Both the position numbers and the translations under genes were made by a program. Below are positions 17,694 through 25,956 of a stretch of DNA of 64,000 nt, piece after piece; positions within the stretch are counted from its first letter, which is position 1, and each line of letters opens with the position of its first letter. The stretch comes from Bacteroidota bacterium (GTDB taxonomy: Bacteria; Bacteroidota; Bacteroidia; Chitinophagales; Chitinophagaceae). The notes below the pieces were generated by a model, which was not told the DNA's origin, ran no database searches, and was given only the letters and a program-made list of their open reading frames with translations. Location: NCBI GenBank assembly GCA_947457075.1, contig CANGUG010000008.1:1-64000 (forward strand). The letters run 5' to 3'.

Positions 17694-18842
17694 TTAATTA
17701 AGGAAGCGTTGGCATTTTTTCCAAAAGCTAAAAAATGAATTATAATAGCCTGTTACTTTGGGGAACATCCAATCTCGCTCCTCTTTAATACCAGGATAAT
17801 AATCAAAAGCAGGATGCTCTTTAGAAATGAGCATTGAATTAATATCTACGGAGGCTTTTTCATAGATGGATTGAATATCCTTTATTTCTCCTACAAATAA
17901 TTGTAGGTTTTCAATATTGTTAGACAAAGCAATGATCAATTCAATTACTTTATCGCTCACTGGATATTGGTTAAAATGAGAGGGCTCAAGTAACAATATC
18001 CTATTTACTTTTTCACCTTTTCTCCAATTAGGATCCATATTATAACTATTGTAAATTAAGGTTGGCAACTGAATATTTATAGTAGGCAATGAAGTTGGTG
18101 GCAATTTAGTAGTTAATGATAAGGCTACCGTCTCTTGCAAGCTAAATGGAATAGGCATTGCAACCAGGGTCTCATAGGGCTGGTCCAGAAAAGTACCGGT
18201 TTGTTTTGAAAAAGTATATTTATTAATATTTTCCTGATTGCAATAATATTTTTTACTTGAAAAAGTACCCGCCACCCATTGCCAACTACAATTATTACTG
18301 GCAATGTCCCCATCTAATAAATGATAATACATCCATTGGGAAGGTTTAGCCCAATAGGCCTGTCCTATATTACAAGTGATAGCGGCTAAGTACATTCTAA
18401 GATGATTGTGTAAATACCCTGTTTGATAAAATTGAGATATTTGTTTATCTATTATATCAATCCCTGTTGCTCCATTTTGTATAGCAGCAACCATTTCATG
18501 ATGCGCAACATTGACTTGAACTTGTTTCAAATCCTCCCCAATTAAAGTTTTTTTCACCTGCCATACTCTTTGGAAATATTCACGCCAAGCTAATTCTTGA
18601 ATTAACTTTTCAATAGCATAAATAGGATACCCTTTTTGTACAATTGCTTCCATCACCTGCTTTACCGAAATAACCCCTCTTGAAATATAAGGTGACAAAT
18701 AACTTACATGCCCATTTAAAAAATTTCTCGTTTTCCCATACTTCATTGGATCAATGGAAGCAACCCGTTCTACTATTGCAGCATAGTCGGTGGGAAAAGG
18801 TACTTTATCTTGGCTTTGCATACTCATCGTCAAATTGTTCAT
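17694..18842 (-). CDS. Photolyase/cryptochrome-type FAD-binding protein, no N-terminal antenna domain
   Basis: About 382 residues. The FAD domain of photolyases begins almost at the N-terminus: WREYF (about 86-90), TGYLHNHLRMYLA (about 141-153) and LLDGDIASNNCSWQW (about 175-189). The usual N-terminal alpha/beta (antenna) domain is absent. Instead ~110 residues follow the FAD domain, starting RILLLEPSHF (about 281-290), with LQLFVGEI and WMFPKVTGYY, which resemble an alpha/beta domain. It could be a light sensor or a repair enzyme of altered layout. Start chosen at the second ATG; an upstream in-frame ATG is at 18884. Next to blh and the rhodopsin gene. Confidence 0.82.
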   Translation of the reverse strand: MNNLTMSMQSQDKVPFPTDYAAIVERVASIDPMKYGKTRNFLNGHVSYLSPYISRGVISVKQVMEAIVQKGYPIYAIEKLIQELAWREYFQRVWQVKKTLIGEDLKQVQVNVAHHEMVAAIQNGATGIDIIDKQISQFYQTGYLHNHLRMYLAAITCNIGQAYWAKPSQWMYYHLLDGDIASNNCSWQWVAGTFSSKKYYCNQENINKYTFSKQTGTFLDQPYETLVAMPIPFSLQETVALSLTTKLPPTSLPTINIQLPTLIYNSYNMDPNWRKGEKVNRILLLEPSHFNQYPVSDKVIELIIALSNNIENLQLFVGEIKDIQSIYEKASVDINSMLISKEHPAFDYYPGIKEERDWMFPKVTGYYNSFFSFWKKCQRFLN

Positions 18843-18946
18843 AGTAAATAGAAATCTATGCTCAATGAACAAAATAGGAGTCAAAAAGTTGAATAATGAT
18901 GAATAAACTTAAATGAATGTAAATTGTCTATCCTTTTTGATTGAAG

Positions 18947-19855
18947 CTACCCCTTCAACTTTAGTTTAGTGAATACTTGTAAATGAGGCAATGCCAAAAC
19001 CGATAAGCTTATAAAAAGCAAGGTAAAGATACCCGAGCTATCTTTACTATTCAAGGTGAGAAAAGTGATGTATGCAAATCCAAACCAGGCCATAATGGAA
19101 AAAGGGGCAGACTTAAATAAAAGACTGCTCCAACCCTTTAATGTATTGGGTATGTCAAATGATAAACGGATTTTATCAAAGGACAAAAGAGAGTGCCAAA
19201 AGCCAAAATAAAAGGCAAAACTAATCCAAAGTGGCATGTATAAGACAAATAAAATAAGCACTAAGGTTTGGCCCAATGAACTGTAAAAATAAAACCGTTG
19301 TGTAAAAAAATAGTCTTTGAAAAAAAACAGCATTACATAAACAGCCAATAGGGTTATTAAAGTGAATGGATAAATGGTGGCTGCCAATTTAATTAATGGC
19401 GCTTTTTGTATCGTGGACCTGCCCATTGTAAGAAATACGTCCAATGCAAAATGAATATTCTTTGTTAGCAGGAATAAAATCCAAGCAAATCCAAGCAGGG
19501 TATATACGAATTTGTGTATTGGGGTACTCGCTTTACCGATCCAATCAATTTCCCCAAAATGATAGGAAGTAATTAAAATAAAAATGATTAAAGCAATAAT
19601 GGGAAAAAAATACCAAACCAGTGCATAAAGTAAAATATTGCCAATATATTTTAAAAGGAATATTTTTTGATTTGCATTTTTTTGATTGATATGCTGATCA
19701 ATGTATAAGTCTAATGCCCCATGGGGAACTCCGAATAAAATAAGGACAAAAATTAAAAAAGAAATTTGAGTTCCTGGATTAAAATGAAAAATCAACTCTG
19801 TAAAGTACAATAACAATGCAAACAATAATAAATAGGCTCTGAGCTTTATTTGCAT
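18947..19855 (-). CDS. blh: Brp/Blh family beta-carotene 15,15'-dioxygenase
   Basis: A 302-residue integral membrane enzyme that splits beta-carotene into two retinals. The expected histidines for iron are visible in FGVPHGALDLYIDQH, SYHFGEIDW, FWHSLLSFDK and LALPHLQVF, spread over about eight hydrophobic helices. It lies 58 bp downstream of the rhodopsin gene on the same strand, past a strong terminator, so it is probably made at a lower level. It supplies the chromophore. Carotenoid synthesis genes are not in the window. Confidence 0.92.
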   Translation of the reverse strand: MQIKLRAYLLLFALLLYFTELIFHFNPGTQISFLIFVLILFGVPHGALDLYIDQHINQKNANQKIFLLKYIGNILLYALVWYFFPIIALIIFILITSYHFGEIDWIGKASTPIHKFVYTLLGFAWILFLLTKNIHFALDVFLTMGRSTIQKAPLIKLAATIYPFTLITLLAVYVMLFFFKDYFFTQRFYFYSSLGQTLVLILFVLYMPLWISFAFYFGFWHSLLSFDKIRLSFDIPNTLKGWSSLLFKSAPFSIMAWFGFAYITFLTLNSKDSSGIFTLLFISLSVLALPHLQVFTKLKLKG

Positions 19856-19871
19856 AATAATAAATTAAAAA

Positions 19872-19901
19872 ACAATGGGGCAAATTAATTTGCCCCATTG
19901 T
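19872..19901 (-). terminator. Strong terminator between rhodopsin and blh
   Basis: A perfect 30-bp palindrome (two 15-base arms, centre AATTAATT) starts 12 bp after the rhodopsin stop codon. On the minus strand it is followed by TTTTTTAATTTA, the layout of an intrinsic terminator. Confidence 0.88.
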
Positions 19902-19913
19902 AAACCAAAATCT

Positions 19914-20630
19914 TTAAGCAGCTTTTCTACTTAAACTATAAATCACTAAACCGAAACCAATTTTATTCACTGCATCTCCAATATTGTAGATAACATCCAT
20001 ATCTAATCCAATATTTTTGAAGCTAGCATACCATTGACCGTCAGCTGTACCAATTAAATATCCTAATGGATAAATTGCCCAACCAACAAGTACAAACCAT
20101 CCAAGTGCTGAGTTAGCTGATGCAACTGCAGAACCTGCGCTTGTAGCCAATTTCTTAACATCTCCTAACCATACTTCATATACAATGTAGAAGTAAGCAA
20201 TAGCACTCACAGTACCCCAAATTGTTGGGTTACCTAAGCCAGCTTCTCCCATGTATCCAGTAACTAACATTACTACTGATCCTAAGATCATTTTCCATAA
20301 AATTCCAATTGTACCACCTGCCTTTTTAGTGATTAAATAAAATTCAACACACATCAAAGGAACGGTTAACAACCAGTCTACATAACGGAAAAATGTTGGA
20401 GAGTCTTGCGTTTCGGCATAATACCCGCGCATATAATAATAGTGCACGGCTGCAATGAAAGTAATTAAACCAGATACTAAAACAGATGTTCTCCATTCTT
20501 TACTAGTATTACCTACTTCCATGAAGAAGAAAACGGCAGCGGCCATCATAGCCATTGTGCCTACGAAGAAAGTGAAAGAAACATAGTCAGTTTTCGCAAT
20601 TGCGGCTGACATGAGTGACAAATGAACCAT
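19914..20630 (-). CDS. Proteorhodopsin-type proton-pumping rhodopsin
   Basis: A 238-residue seven-helix rhodopsin. Helix C carries RYVDWLLTVPLMCVEFYL: Asp85 (proton acceptor), Thr89 and Glu96 (proton donor) make a D-T-E triad, the mark of an outward proton pump. Met93 is at the colour-tuning site (position 105 of proteorhodopsin), consistent with green absorption as in many Bacteroidota. His63 pairs with the acceptor and Lys223 (DAVNKIGFG) binds retinal. It is followed by a terminator then blh. The intergenic region upstream is long (565 bp). Another ATG lies at residue 7. Confidence 0.96.
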   Translation of the reverse strand: MVHLSLMSAAIAKTDYVSFTFFVGTMAMMAAAVFFFMEVGNTSKEWRTSVLVSGLITFIAAVHYYYMRGYYAETQDSPTFFRYVDWLLTVPLMCVEFYLITKKAGGTIGILWKMILGSVVMLVTGYMGEAGLGNPTIWGTVSAIAYFYIVYEVWLGDVKKLATSAGSAVASANSALGWFVLVGWAIYPLGYLIGTADGQWYASFKNIGLDMDVIYNIGDAVNKIGFGLVIYSLSRKAA

Positions 20631-21195
20631 ATTGTTGAGTTTTGGTGAACAAATTCATTCACAACACTCCACACTTTCATTACGGCTGTCATTATTGTTT
20701 TCTCAATAATGCAAAGCAATATCAAACCAATCGTTGTACTTTATATAACATTAAGTTAAACAAAATGTTCAAATTTTAACAAAATAAAATGTTAAACGAA
20801 CTTATGAGTAAACAACTTTTTGGTATATGTAATGTGTACTAATTACATATTAAAAAAACAAGTGACTATATTTCAACGCTTTATAAAAAAATAAAAGAAA
20901 AAAATCTTTGAAAATAATTTATGGCATATTTGTACTATTTAGATGCTATTTTGTAATTATACTATGTATTTGTCGCTTTTTTTAATGGAAAGGACAAATG
21001 CTGAGGAATAAGTGAAATGAAAATAAGCTGTCTAAAATGCTTTAGTAAACCCAATGGTGGTACCCAAAAAGATATAGCCAGCATTGACCATTTTAGATCA
21101 ATAAAAAATAACTTCTTTAGCACTAATTTCATGAGCGTCGGCAACAATTGCAATATCCCCATGCTTAGCTCATTTGCATGATAATTGAATAACCA
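20631..21195. other. Long intergenic region upstream of the rhodopsin gene
   Basis: 565 bases without an intact gene. The half nearest the rhodopsin (20631-20950) is very AT-rich and should hold its promoter and 5' leader, but I could not place a TANNTTTG box on the minus strand with confidence. The far half holds a possible coding remnant (next entry). Confidence 0.6.
20957..21157 (-). pseudogene. Possible decayed coding remnant
   Basis: In one minus-strand frame, 67 codons read as protein-like text broken only by two stops: DIAIVADAHEISAKEVIFY, stop, SKMVNAGYIFLGTTIGFTKAF, stop, TAYFHFTYSSAFVLSIKK. The alternating hydrophobic pattern would fit beta-strands. I recognise no family, and chance is not excluded. 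Confidence 0.25.
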
Positions 21196-21867
21196 TTAAA
21201 AGGCCAGATTATTATACAATACGAATTGTAACTGCCCAATAGAACTTTTCATTTGCGTCTGCAATAAATAGCCAGTTTCTACTCTAATAGCTTTGTCAAT
21301 TGCATACCCTATTCCTGCATATAAACGATTGCGGTCGAATTTTGTATTTTTTATATCAACAAACAATTCATTAAAGAAAGATCCATATAAAGCATTTTTA
21401 TTCAAGCCCTTCCCATTTAGTGGACGTTGAGCAGCTATAAAATACCTGGTTCTGCATCCAAATTCATTAGGGAGAAACCTTTCCTCTAACCTGAATCTAT
21501 GGGTAGTATAAAAATTTTTAAAATTTTGCTTAAAAAGATATTGTTGATAAATACGTTTTTCTTCTACACTAGGTTTAGCAAATACATCCTCTAGGAAGTT
21601 AGTTTGAACATACGCGACGCCCAGCAATAAGTTGTGATTGCCCGGTGTTAAATTATACCCCAGCCCGCCCCTTACAATGATTTGACTTTTTTGATCAGGC
21701 ACTTGATTTAATCGATATTGAATATCAGATTGTAGATTCCATTTATCATTTATTTTTTGGTTCCCAAAATAAACAAACCAAGTACCTTCTGATTGGCTTT
21801 GCCCTTTAGCCATTCCAAAAAGCATGATAAATAACCCCAAAATTATTGAGCGCAATTTTAACGACAT
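21196..21867 (-). CDS. DUF2490 domain protein (outer-membrane beta-barrel)
   Basis: A 223-residue protein with a signal peptide (IILGLFIMLFGMAKGQ) and the DUF2490 pattern: GTWFVYFGNQKINDKWNLQSDIQYR near the start, repeated amphipathic strands, RFRLEERF in the middle and a C-terminal Phe (LYNNLAF), as in outer-membrane barrels. The function of DUF2490 is unknown. It starts 4 bp after the SulP gene and is surely cotranscribed with it, so it may be a porin-like partner for anion entry; this is inference. Confidence 0.85.
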   Translation of the reverse strand: MSLKLRSIILGLFIMLFGMAKGQSQSEGTWFVYFGNQKINDKWNLQSDIQYRLNQVPDQKSQIIVRGGLGYNLTPGNHNLLLGVAYVQTNFLEDVFAKPSVEEKRIYQQYLFKQNFKNFYTTHRFRLEERFLPNEFGCRTRYFIAAQRPLNGKGLNKNALYGSFFNELFVDIKNTKFDRNRLYAGIGYAIDKAIRVETGYLLQTQMKSSIGQLQFVLYNNLAF

Positions 21868-21871
21868 TCAC

Positions 21872-23410
21872 TTAGGGTTTGAAGTTGATTTTTTCTACTA
21901 CAATATTTTTTGTCCTAGCATTGAATTCATAATCATTTATGATTTCAATAACATCATGGGCAATTGATTTAGAATTTGTGCAGTCAATAATCACTTTACT
22001 ATTTGCAGGAATAGCATCCAAGGTATTAAGTAAACTTGCTTTATTAAAAAAAGAGACTTCTTGTGCTAATACTAAATGATGTACTGATTTTCCATTTTCA
22101 TCACTTACAATATCTTTTACATAATGCGAATTGCGATAACTATGTCTTAATGTGTAAAATATGCCCACTAAAATTCCAACCGTTATCCCTTTTAATAAAT
22201 CAGTAGCAATAATCGCAATAATTGTAGCCATAAAAGGTATAAACTGCTCCCATCCTAACTTGTATATTTGTTGAAATAAACTAGGCTTTGCAAGTTTATA
22301 CCCTACCATTAGTAGTATTGCAGCCAAGGAAGCCAAAGGAATTAAATTCAAGAGCCCTGCAATAAAAACGGCACTCAATAATAAAAATACCCCGTGTAAA
22401 ATAGCCGAGGTTTTTGATTTACCCCCAAAATTAAGATTAGCCGAACTTCTTACAATTACTTGTGTTACAGGTAAACCCCCAATCAAGCCCGATACGATAT
22501 TACCCAATCCTTGTGCCTTTAACTCTCTATTCGTGGGCGTAATTCTTTTATCCGGATCTAATTTGTCTGTAGCTTCCACACATAATAAGGTTTCAAGACT
22601 AGCTACTATTGCCATGATAATTGCAATTTTCCATACATCCATATTGGTAATTACACTAAAGTCAGGGAAAGTAAATTGACCGAGAAAACTTTGTATGGAA
22701 TTGGGTGCCGGAATAGATACAATTTGATTTTCATTTAAACTATAGGGTAAAATGCCTTTAGCATAAGCCAAATTCATGAAAATGCCCAGCACCACCACTA
22801 CAATGGGGCCTTGTATTAATTGAAAGATTTTATGCTTTTTAGTAAGTACCGTGTCCCATAAAATTAAAATCAGCAAAGAAATGATGGCAATGAATACTGC
22901 CCCAGGTGTCATAAATTCAAAGGCTTTTGAAATTTCAGAAAATGTATTCTGCCCGTCGGCCTGTAAGAATGCATCATCTCCTATTGCATCCTTGTCCCAG
23001 CCTATGGCATGGGGAATTTGTTTTAAAATAATTAATAAACCAATTCCTGTTAACATTCCTTTAATCACTGAACTTGGAAAAAAATAAGCGATAAATCCTG
23101 CTTTTGCAAATCCTAACAACAATTGAATGACACCAGCTAAAACCACTGCTGTCAAAAATGCTGGATAAGAACCCCCTAAACTGTTAATGGCCGTTAAAAC
23201 AATGACGGCTAAGCCTGCTGCGGGCCCACTCACACCCAGCGGTGAAGCGCTTGCGAAACCTACCACTATCCCCCCCACAATGCCGGCAATAATTCCAGAA
23301 AATAAAGGAGCTCCCGAAGCAAGTGCAATTCCTAGGCACAGGGGCAATGCTACAAAAAATACAACGATACTTGCCGGTAGGTCATTTTTGATATGTTTAA
23401 AAAAGCTCAT
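21872..23410 (-). CDS. SulP family inorganic anion transporter
   Basis: A 512-residue SulP permease. It has the N-terminal DLPASIVVFFVALPLCLGIALASGAP, the family block GGLPVTQVIVRSSANLNFGGKSK, and about 10-12 membrane helices to residue ~420. It ends in a reduced STAS-like domain (LVLAQEVSFFNKASLLNTLDAIPANSKVIIDCTNSKSIAHDVIEII) that appears shortened. Family members carry sulfate or bicarbonate; in rhodopsin-bearing Bacteroidota a bicarbonate role has been proposed. First gene of the operon with DUF2490; divergent from tetR. Confidence 0.9.
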   Translation of the reverse strand: MSFFKHIKNDLPASIVVFFVALPLCLGIALASGAPLFSGIIAGIVGGIVVGFASASPLGVSGPAAGLAVIVLTAINSLGGSYPAFLTAVVLAGVIQLLLGFAKAGFIAYFFPSSVIKGMLTGIGLLIILKQIPHAIGWDKDAIGDDAFLQADGQNTFSEISKAFEFMTPGAVFIAIISLLILILWDTVLTKKHKIFQLIQGPIVVVVLGIFMNLAYAKGILPYSLNENQIVSIPAPNSIQSFLGQFTFPDFSVITNMDVWKIAIIMAIVASLETLLCVEATDKLDPDKRITPTNRELKAQGLGNIVSGLIGGLPVTQVIVRSSANLNFGGKSKTSAILHGVFLLLSAVFIAGLLNLIPLASLAAILLMVGYKLAKPSLFQQIYKLGWEQFIPFMATIIAIIATDLLKGITVGILVGIFYTLRHSYRNSHYVKDIVSDENGKSVHHLVLAQEVSFFNKASLLNTLDAIPANSKVIIDCTNSKSIAHDVIEIINDYEFNARTKNIVVEKINFKP

Positions 23411-23463
23411 TTATTAAATATATTGATTTGTAAGTAAATATAATCAATCTAAATAAAAGAATA

Positions 23464-23514
23464 ATAGTATTACTATCATTTTTGATTGTATTTATACTTT
23501 TTTTCATAGCTTTG
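23464..23514 (+). promoter_or_regulatory. Promoter and candidate operator of the tetR-exporter operon
   Basis: TTTG (23481-23484) or TTG (23486-23488) precedes TAGCTTTG (23507-23514), 30 bp before the tetR ATG. Just upstream, at 23464-23476, lies a perfect 13-bp palindrome with odd centre, ATAGTA-T-TACTAT. This is a plausible site for the TetR regulator, which sits in the divergent gap to the SulP gene. Confidence 0.55.
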
Positions 23515-23544
23515 CCCTAAATATCGATTTAAATCGACCTAAGC

Positions 23545-24219
23545 ATGAAACTTGAAGTTCAAATAATAATGAATCCCTCTCTTTACCTAAGAGACCCAGA
23601 ACAATCTGAATTAGGTAAAAATATCATCAAGTTTAGTATTCAATTAATTCAAAAAAATGGATTTGAAGCATTTACTTTCAAAAAATTAGCCAAAGCCATT
23701 GGGACAACCGAAGCCAGTGTGTATCGTTATTTTGAAAATAAACATAAATTACTAGTTTATATTATATCATGGTACTGGGGTTGGCTTCAATTTCAAATTG
23801 ATTACCAAACCAATAATATTACTGATCCTTTGGTTAAGCTTAGAATTGTAATTAAAATTTTAGCGACCAATGTGGAGGACGATAAAATGACAAGTCATGT
23901 GGATGAGTCCTTATTGCATCAAATATTAATTGTTGAAGGGACCAAAGCTTTTTTGACAAATCATGTAGATAAAGACAATAAGCAGCAATTATTCCAACCT
24001 TATAAGGATCTATGCAGAATTGTTAGTAATATTATTTTAGAATGCAACCCAAATTATAAATACCCGCATTCATTGGCTTCAACAATTATTGAAATTGCAC
24101 ATTTACAAATATTTTTTATGTATAATTTACCATCCTTAACTGATTTCAATAAAACCGATAAGGAAGATCAAATTTTAGAGTATATAAACAATTTAGTTTT
24201 TTCAAGTATCACCAAATAA
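23545..24219 (+). CDS. TetR/AcrR family transcriptional regulator
   Basis: A 224-residue regulator. The N-terminal helix-turn-helix is FSIQLIQKNGFEAFTFKKLAKAIGTTEASVYRYFENKHKLLVYIISWYWGWL (about residues 32-83, within the usual TetR pattern). The rest is a ligand-binding helical domain without a recognisable inducer. It is 12 bp upstream of the exporter ATPase gene and in line with it, so it probably controls its own operon. A second ATG at residue 9 is also possible as start. Confidence 0.9.
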   Translation: MKLEVQIIMNPSLYLRDPEQSELGKNIIKFSIQLIQKNGFEAFTFKKLAKAIGTTEASVYRYFENKHKLLVYIISWYWGWLQFQIDYQTNNITDPLVKLRIVIKILATNVEDDKMTSHVDESLLHQILIVEGTKAFLTNHVDKDNKQQLFQPYKDLCRIVSNIILECNPNYKYPHSLASTIIEIAHLQIFFMYNLPSLTDFNKTDKEDQILEYINNLVFSSITK

Positions 24220-24231
24220 AATATTCATACA

Positions 24232-25956
24232 ATGTCACAAGATCATTCTGAAATATCCATTAAAAATTCATTAAAGAAGTTTTTTAGTGTAATCCGATTT
24301 GAGAAAAAAGAGGTTACGGCTATCTATTTTTATGCAGTTTTAAGTGGTATCATTCAGCTATCTCTTCCATTAGGAATACAAACCATTATTAACTTTTCAC
24401 AAGCTGCCGCTGGCAATGGTGATTTACCTGTATCAATTATATTGTTAATTTCAATTGTATTGATTGGTATTTTGGTTTCAGGTATTTTACAAGTAAACCA
24501 ATTGAAAATTGTAGAAAAAATTGAACAAAGTATTTTCACAAGATTTTCCTTAGAATTTGCACATAAAATACCCAAAATTGATAGCAGTGAACTTAATAAT
24601 AGTCACTTACCCGAATTAATGAACAGATTTTTTGAGATTGTGGGTCTTCAAAAAGGTTTGTCAAAAATTTTATTAGATATCCCTTTAGCAGTTATTCAAA
24701 TTGTTTTTGGATTGCTATTGTTATCCTTTTACAACTCTACATTTATTATATTAGGTTTACTGCTAATTATTACCTTAATATTAATTTTTAAATACACAAA
24801 TGAAAAAGGACTTATTGCTTCCTATAATGAAAGTGGCGACAAATATGAAGTAGCAAGTTGGTTAGAGGAAATTGCTAGGTCACACAATACTTTTAAAATT
24901 TCAAGTCAAAATAGTTTTCATCTAAGAAAGGCCGACGAGCTAATCAAAAATTATTTAGTTTCAAAAACAAAGCATTTTGAAATTTTGAAATTCCAATATT
25001 GGAGTCTTATTGTTTTTAAATTATTAATTTCTGCCCTCATGTTAATTATTGGGGTAGTATTACTAATAAAACAGCAATTAAATGTTGGACAATTCATTGC
25101 AGCAGAAATTGTTATTTTATTGATTTTATCCGCTGTTGAAAAGCTGATACAAAATTTAGAAGTAAGCTACAATATTTTAACTGGCGTTGAAAAACTTAGT
25201 GCCATCAGTGGTAAAAAATTAGAAAGTCAGGGAAGTATTCCATTTGAGCATAGCCAAAATGGAATTTCAATTGAAGTGAAGGATTTGCATTTAAAATTCG
25301 ACCCCAATAAGCCATTATTAGAAGATATTAATTTTTCAATACCGCCCGGCGCCAAAATTTGTGTCATGGGTGATGGCGGTTCAGGAAAATCTCTTTTATT
25401 GGAATTAATTGGAGGCACTATAAAAAACTTTGAAGGAATTATTAATATCAACTCTATTCCCATCAATAATTTAGATCAAAATGAGTACAGAAAAAATATC
25501 GGTATTTTCTATAACGAGCAAGATATTTTTAATGGTACTGTTTATGATAATATCTGTATTGGCAATGATAATATCAGTGCCAATGAAATAATGAAAATTG
25601 CTGAAGTATTAGAAATTAAAGAATTTATTAGCTTGTTACCAAATGGCTTATACACCGAATTGCAAGCAACCGGCAAAGGATTAAGTACCATTATTGCTAA
25701 AAAAATATTGTTATTAAGGGCAATTGTAAATAAGCCCGAATTAGTGATTTTAGACGAACCATTTGAATTGGCTGGAGCCGAATCAAGTAAAAAGATATCC
25801 GATTACCTTTGCAATGTGGCAAATACTACCTGTTTAGTGGCAAGTGGCTACCTTCCTTTTGCTAAAAAATGTGATTTAATCATATGGTTAGAAAAAGGAA
25901 AGATTAAATATATTGGAGCACCAAATACTATATTACCCTTATTAAATTTGATATGA
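24232..25956 (+). CDS. ABC exporter (membrane + ATPase) with degenerate ATPase motifs
   Basis: A 574-residue fused exporter. Membrane helices fill residues ~30-320 and an ATPase domain ~345-574. Walker A is intact (GDGGSGKS, 380-387), as is Walker B with the catalytic Glu (LVILDEP, 504-510). The signature normally LSGGQ reads LSTII (484-488), and the H-loop histidine is replaced (LVASGYL; Ser537 at the His site). No peptidase domain precedes the helices. It is coupled to the HlyD gene by a 4-bp overlap. The fold resembles type I secretion ABC proteins; ATP hydrolysis may be altered. Confidence 0.88.
   Translation: MSQDHSEISIKNSLKKFFSVIRFEKKEVTAIYFYAVLSGIIQLSLPLGIQTIINFSQAAAGNGDLPVSIILLISIVLIGILVSGILQVNQLKIVEKIEQSIFTRFSLEFAHKIPKIDSSELNNSHLPELMNRFFEIVGLQKGLSKILLDIPLAVIQIVFGLLLLSFYNSTFIILGLLLIITLILIFKYTNEKGLIASYNESGDKYEVASWLEEIARSHNTFKISSQNSFHLRKADELIKNYLVSKTKHFEILKFQYWSLIVFKLLISALMLIIGVVLLIKQQLNVGQFIAAEIVILLILSAVEKLIQNLEVSYNILTGVEKLSAISGKKLESQGSIPFEHSQNGISIEVKDLHLKFDPNKPLLEDINFSIPPGAKICVMGDGGSGKSLLLELIGGTIKNFEGIININSIPINNLDQNEYRKNIGIFYNEQDIFNGTVYDNICIGNDNISANEIMKIAEVLEIKEFISLLPNGLYTELQATGKGLSTIIAKKILLLRAIVNKPELVILDEPFELAGAESSKKISDYLCNVANTTCLVASGYLPFAKKCDLIIWLEKGKIKYIGAPNTILPLLNLI

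Noticed and set aside
20957-21157. Selenoprotein or readthrough gene, because of an in-frame TGA
   Set aside because: There is a second stop (TAG) and no SECIS-like structure was recognised; decay or chance is simpler.
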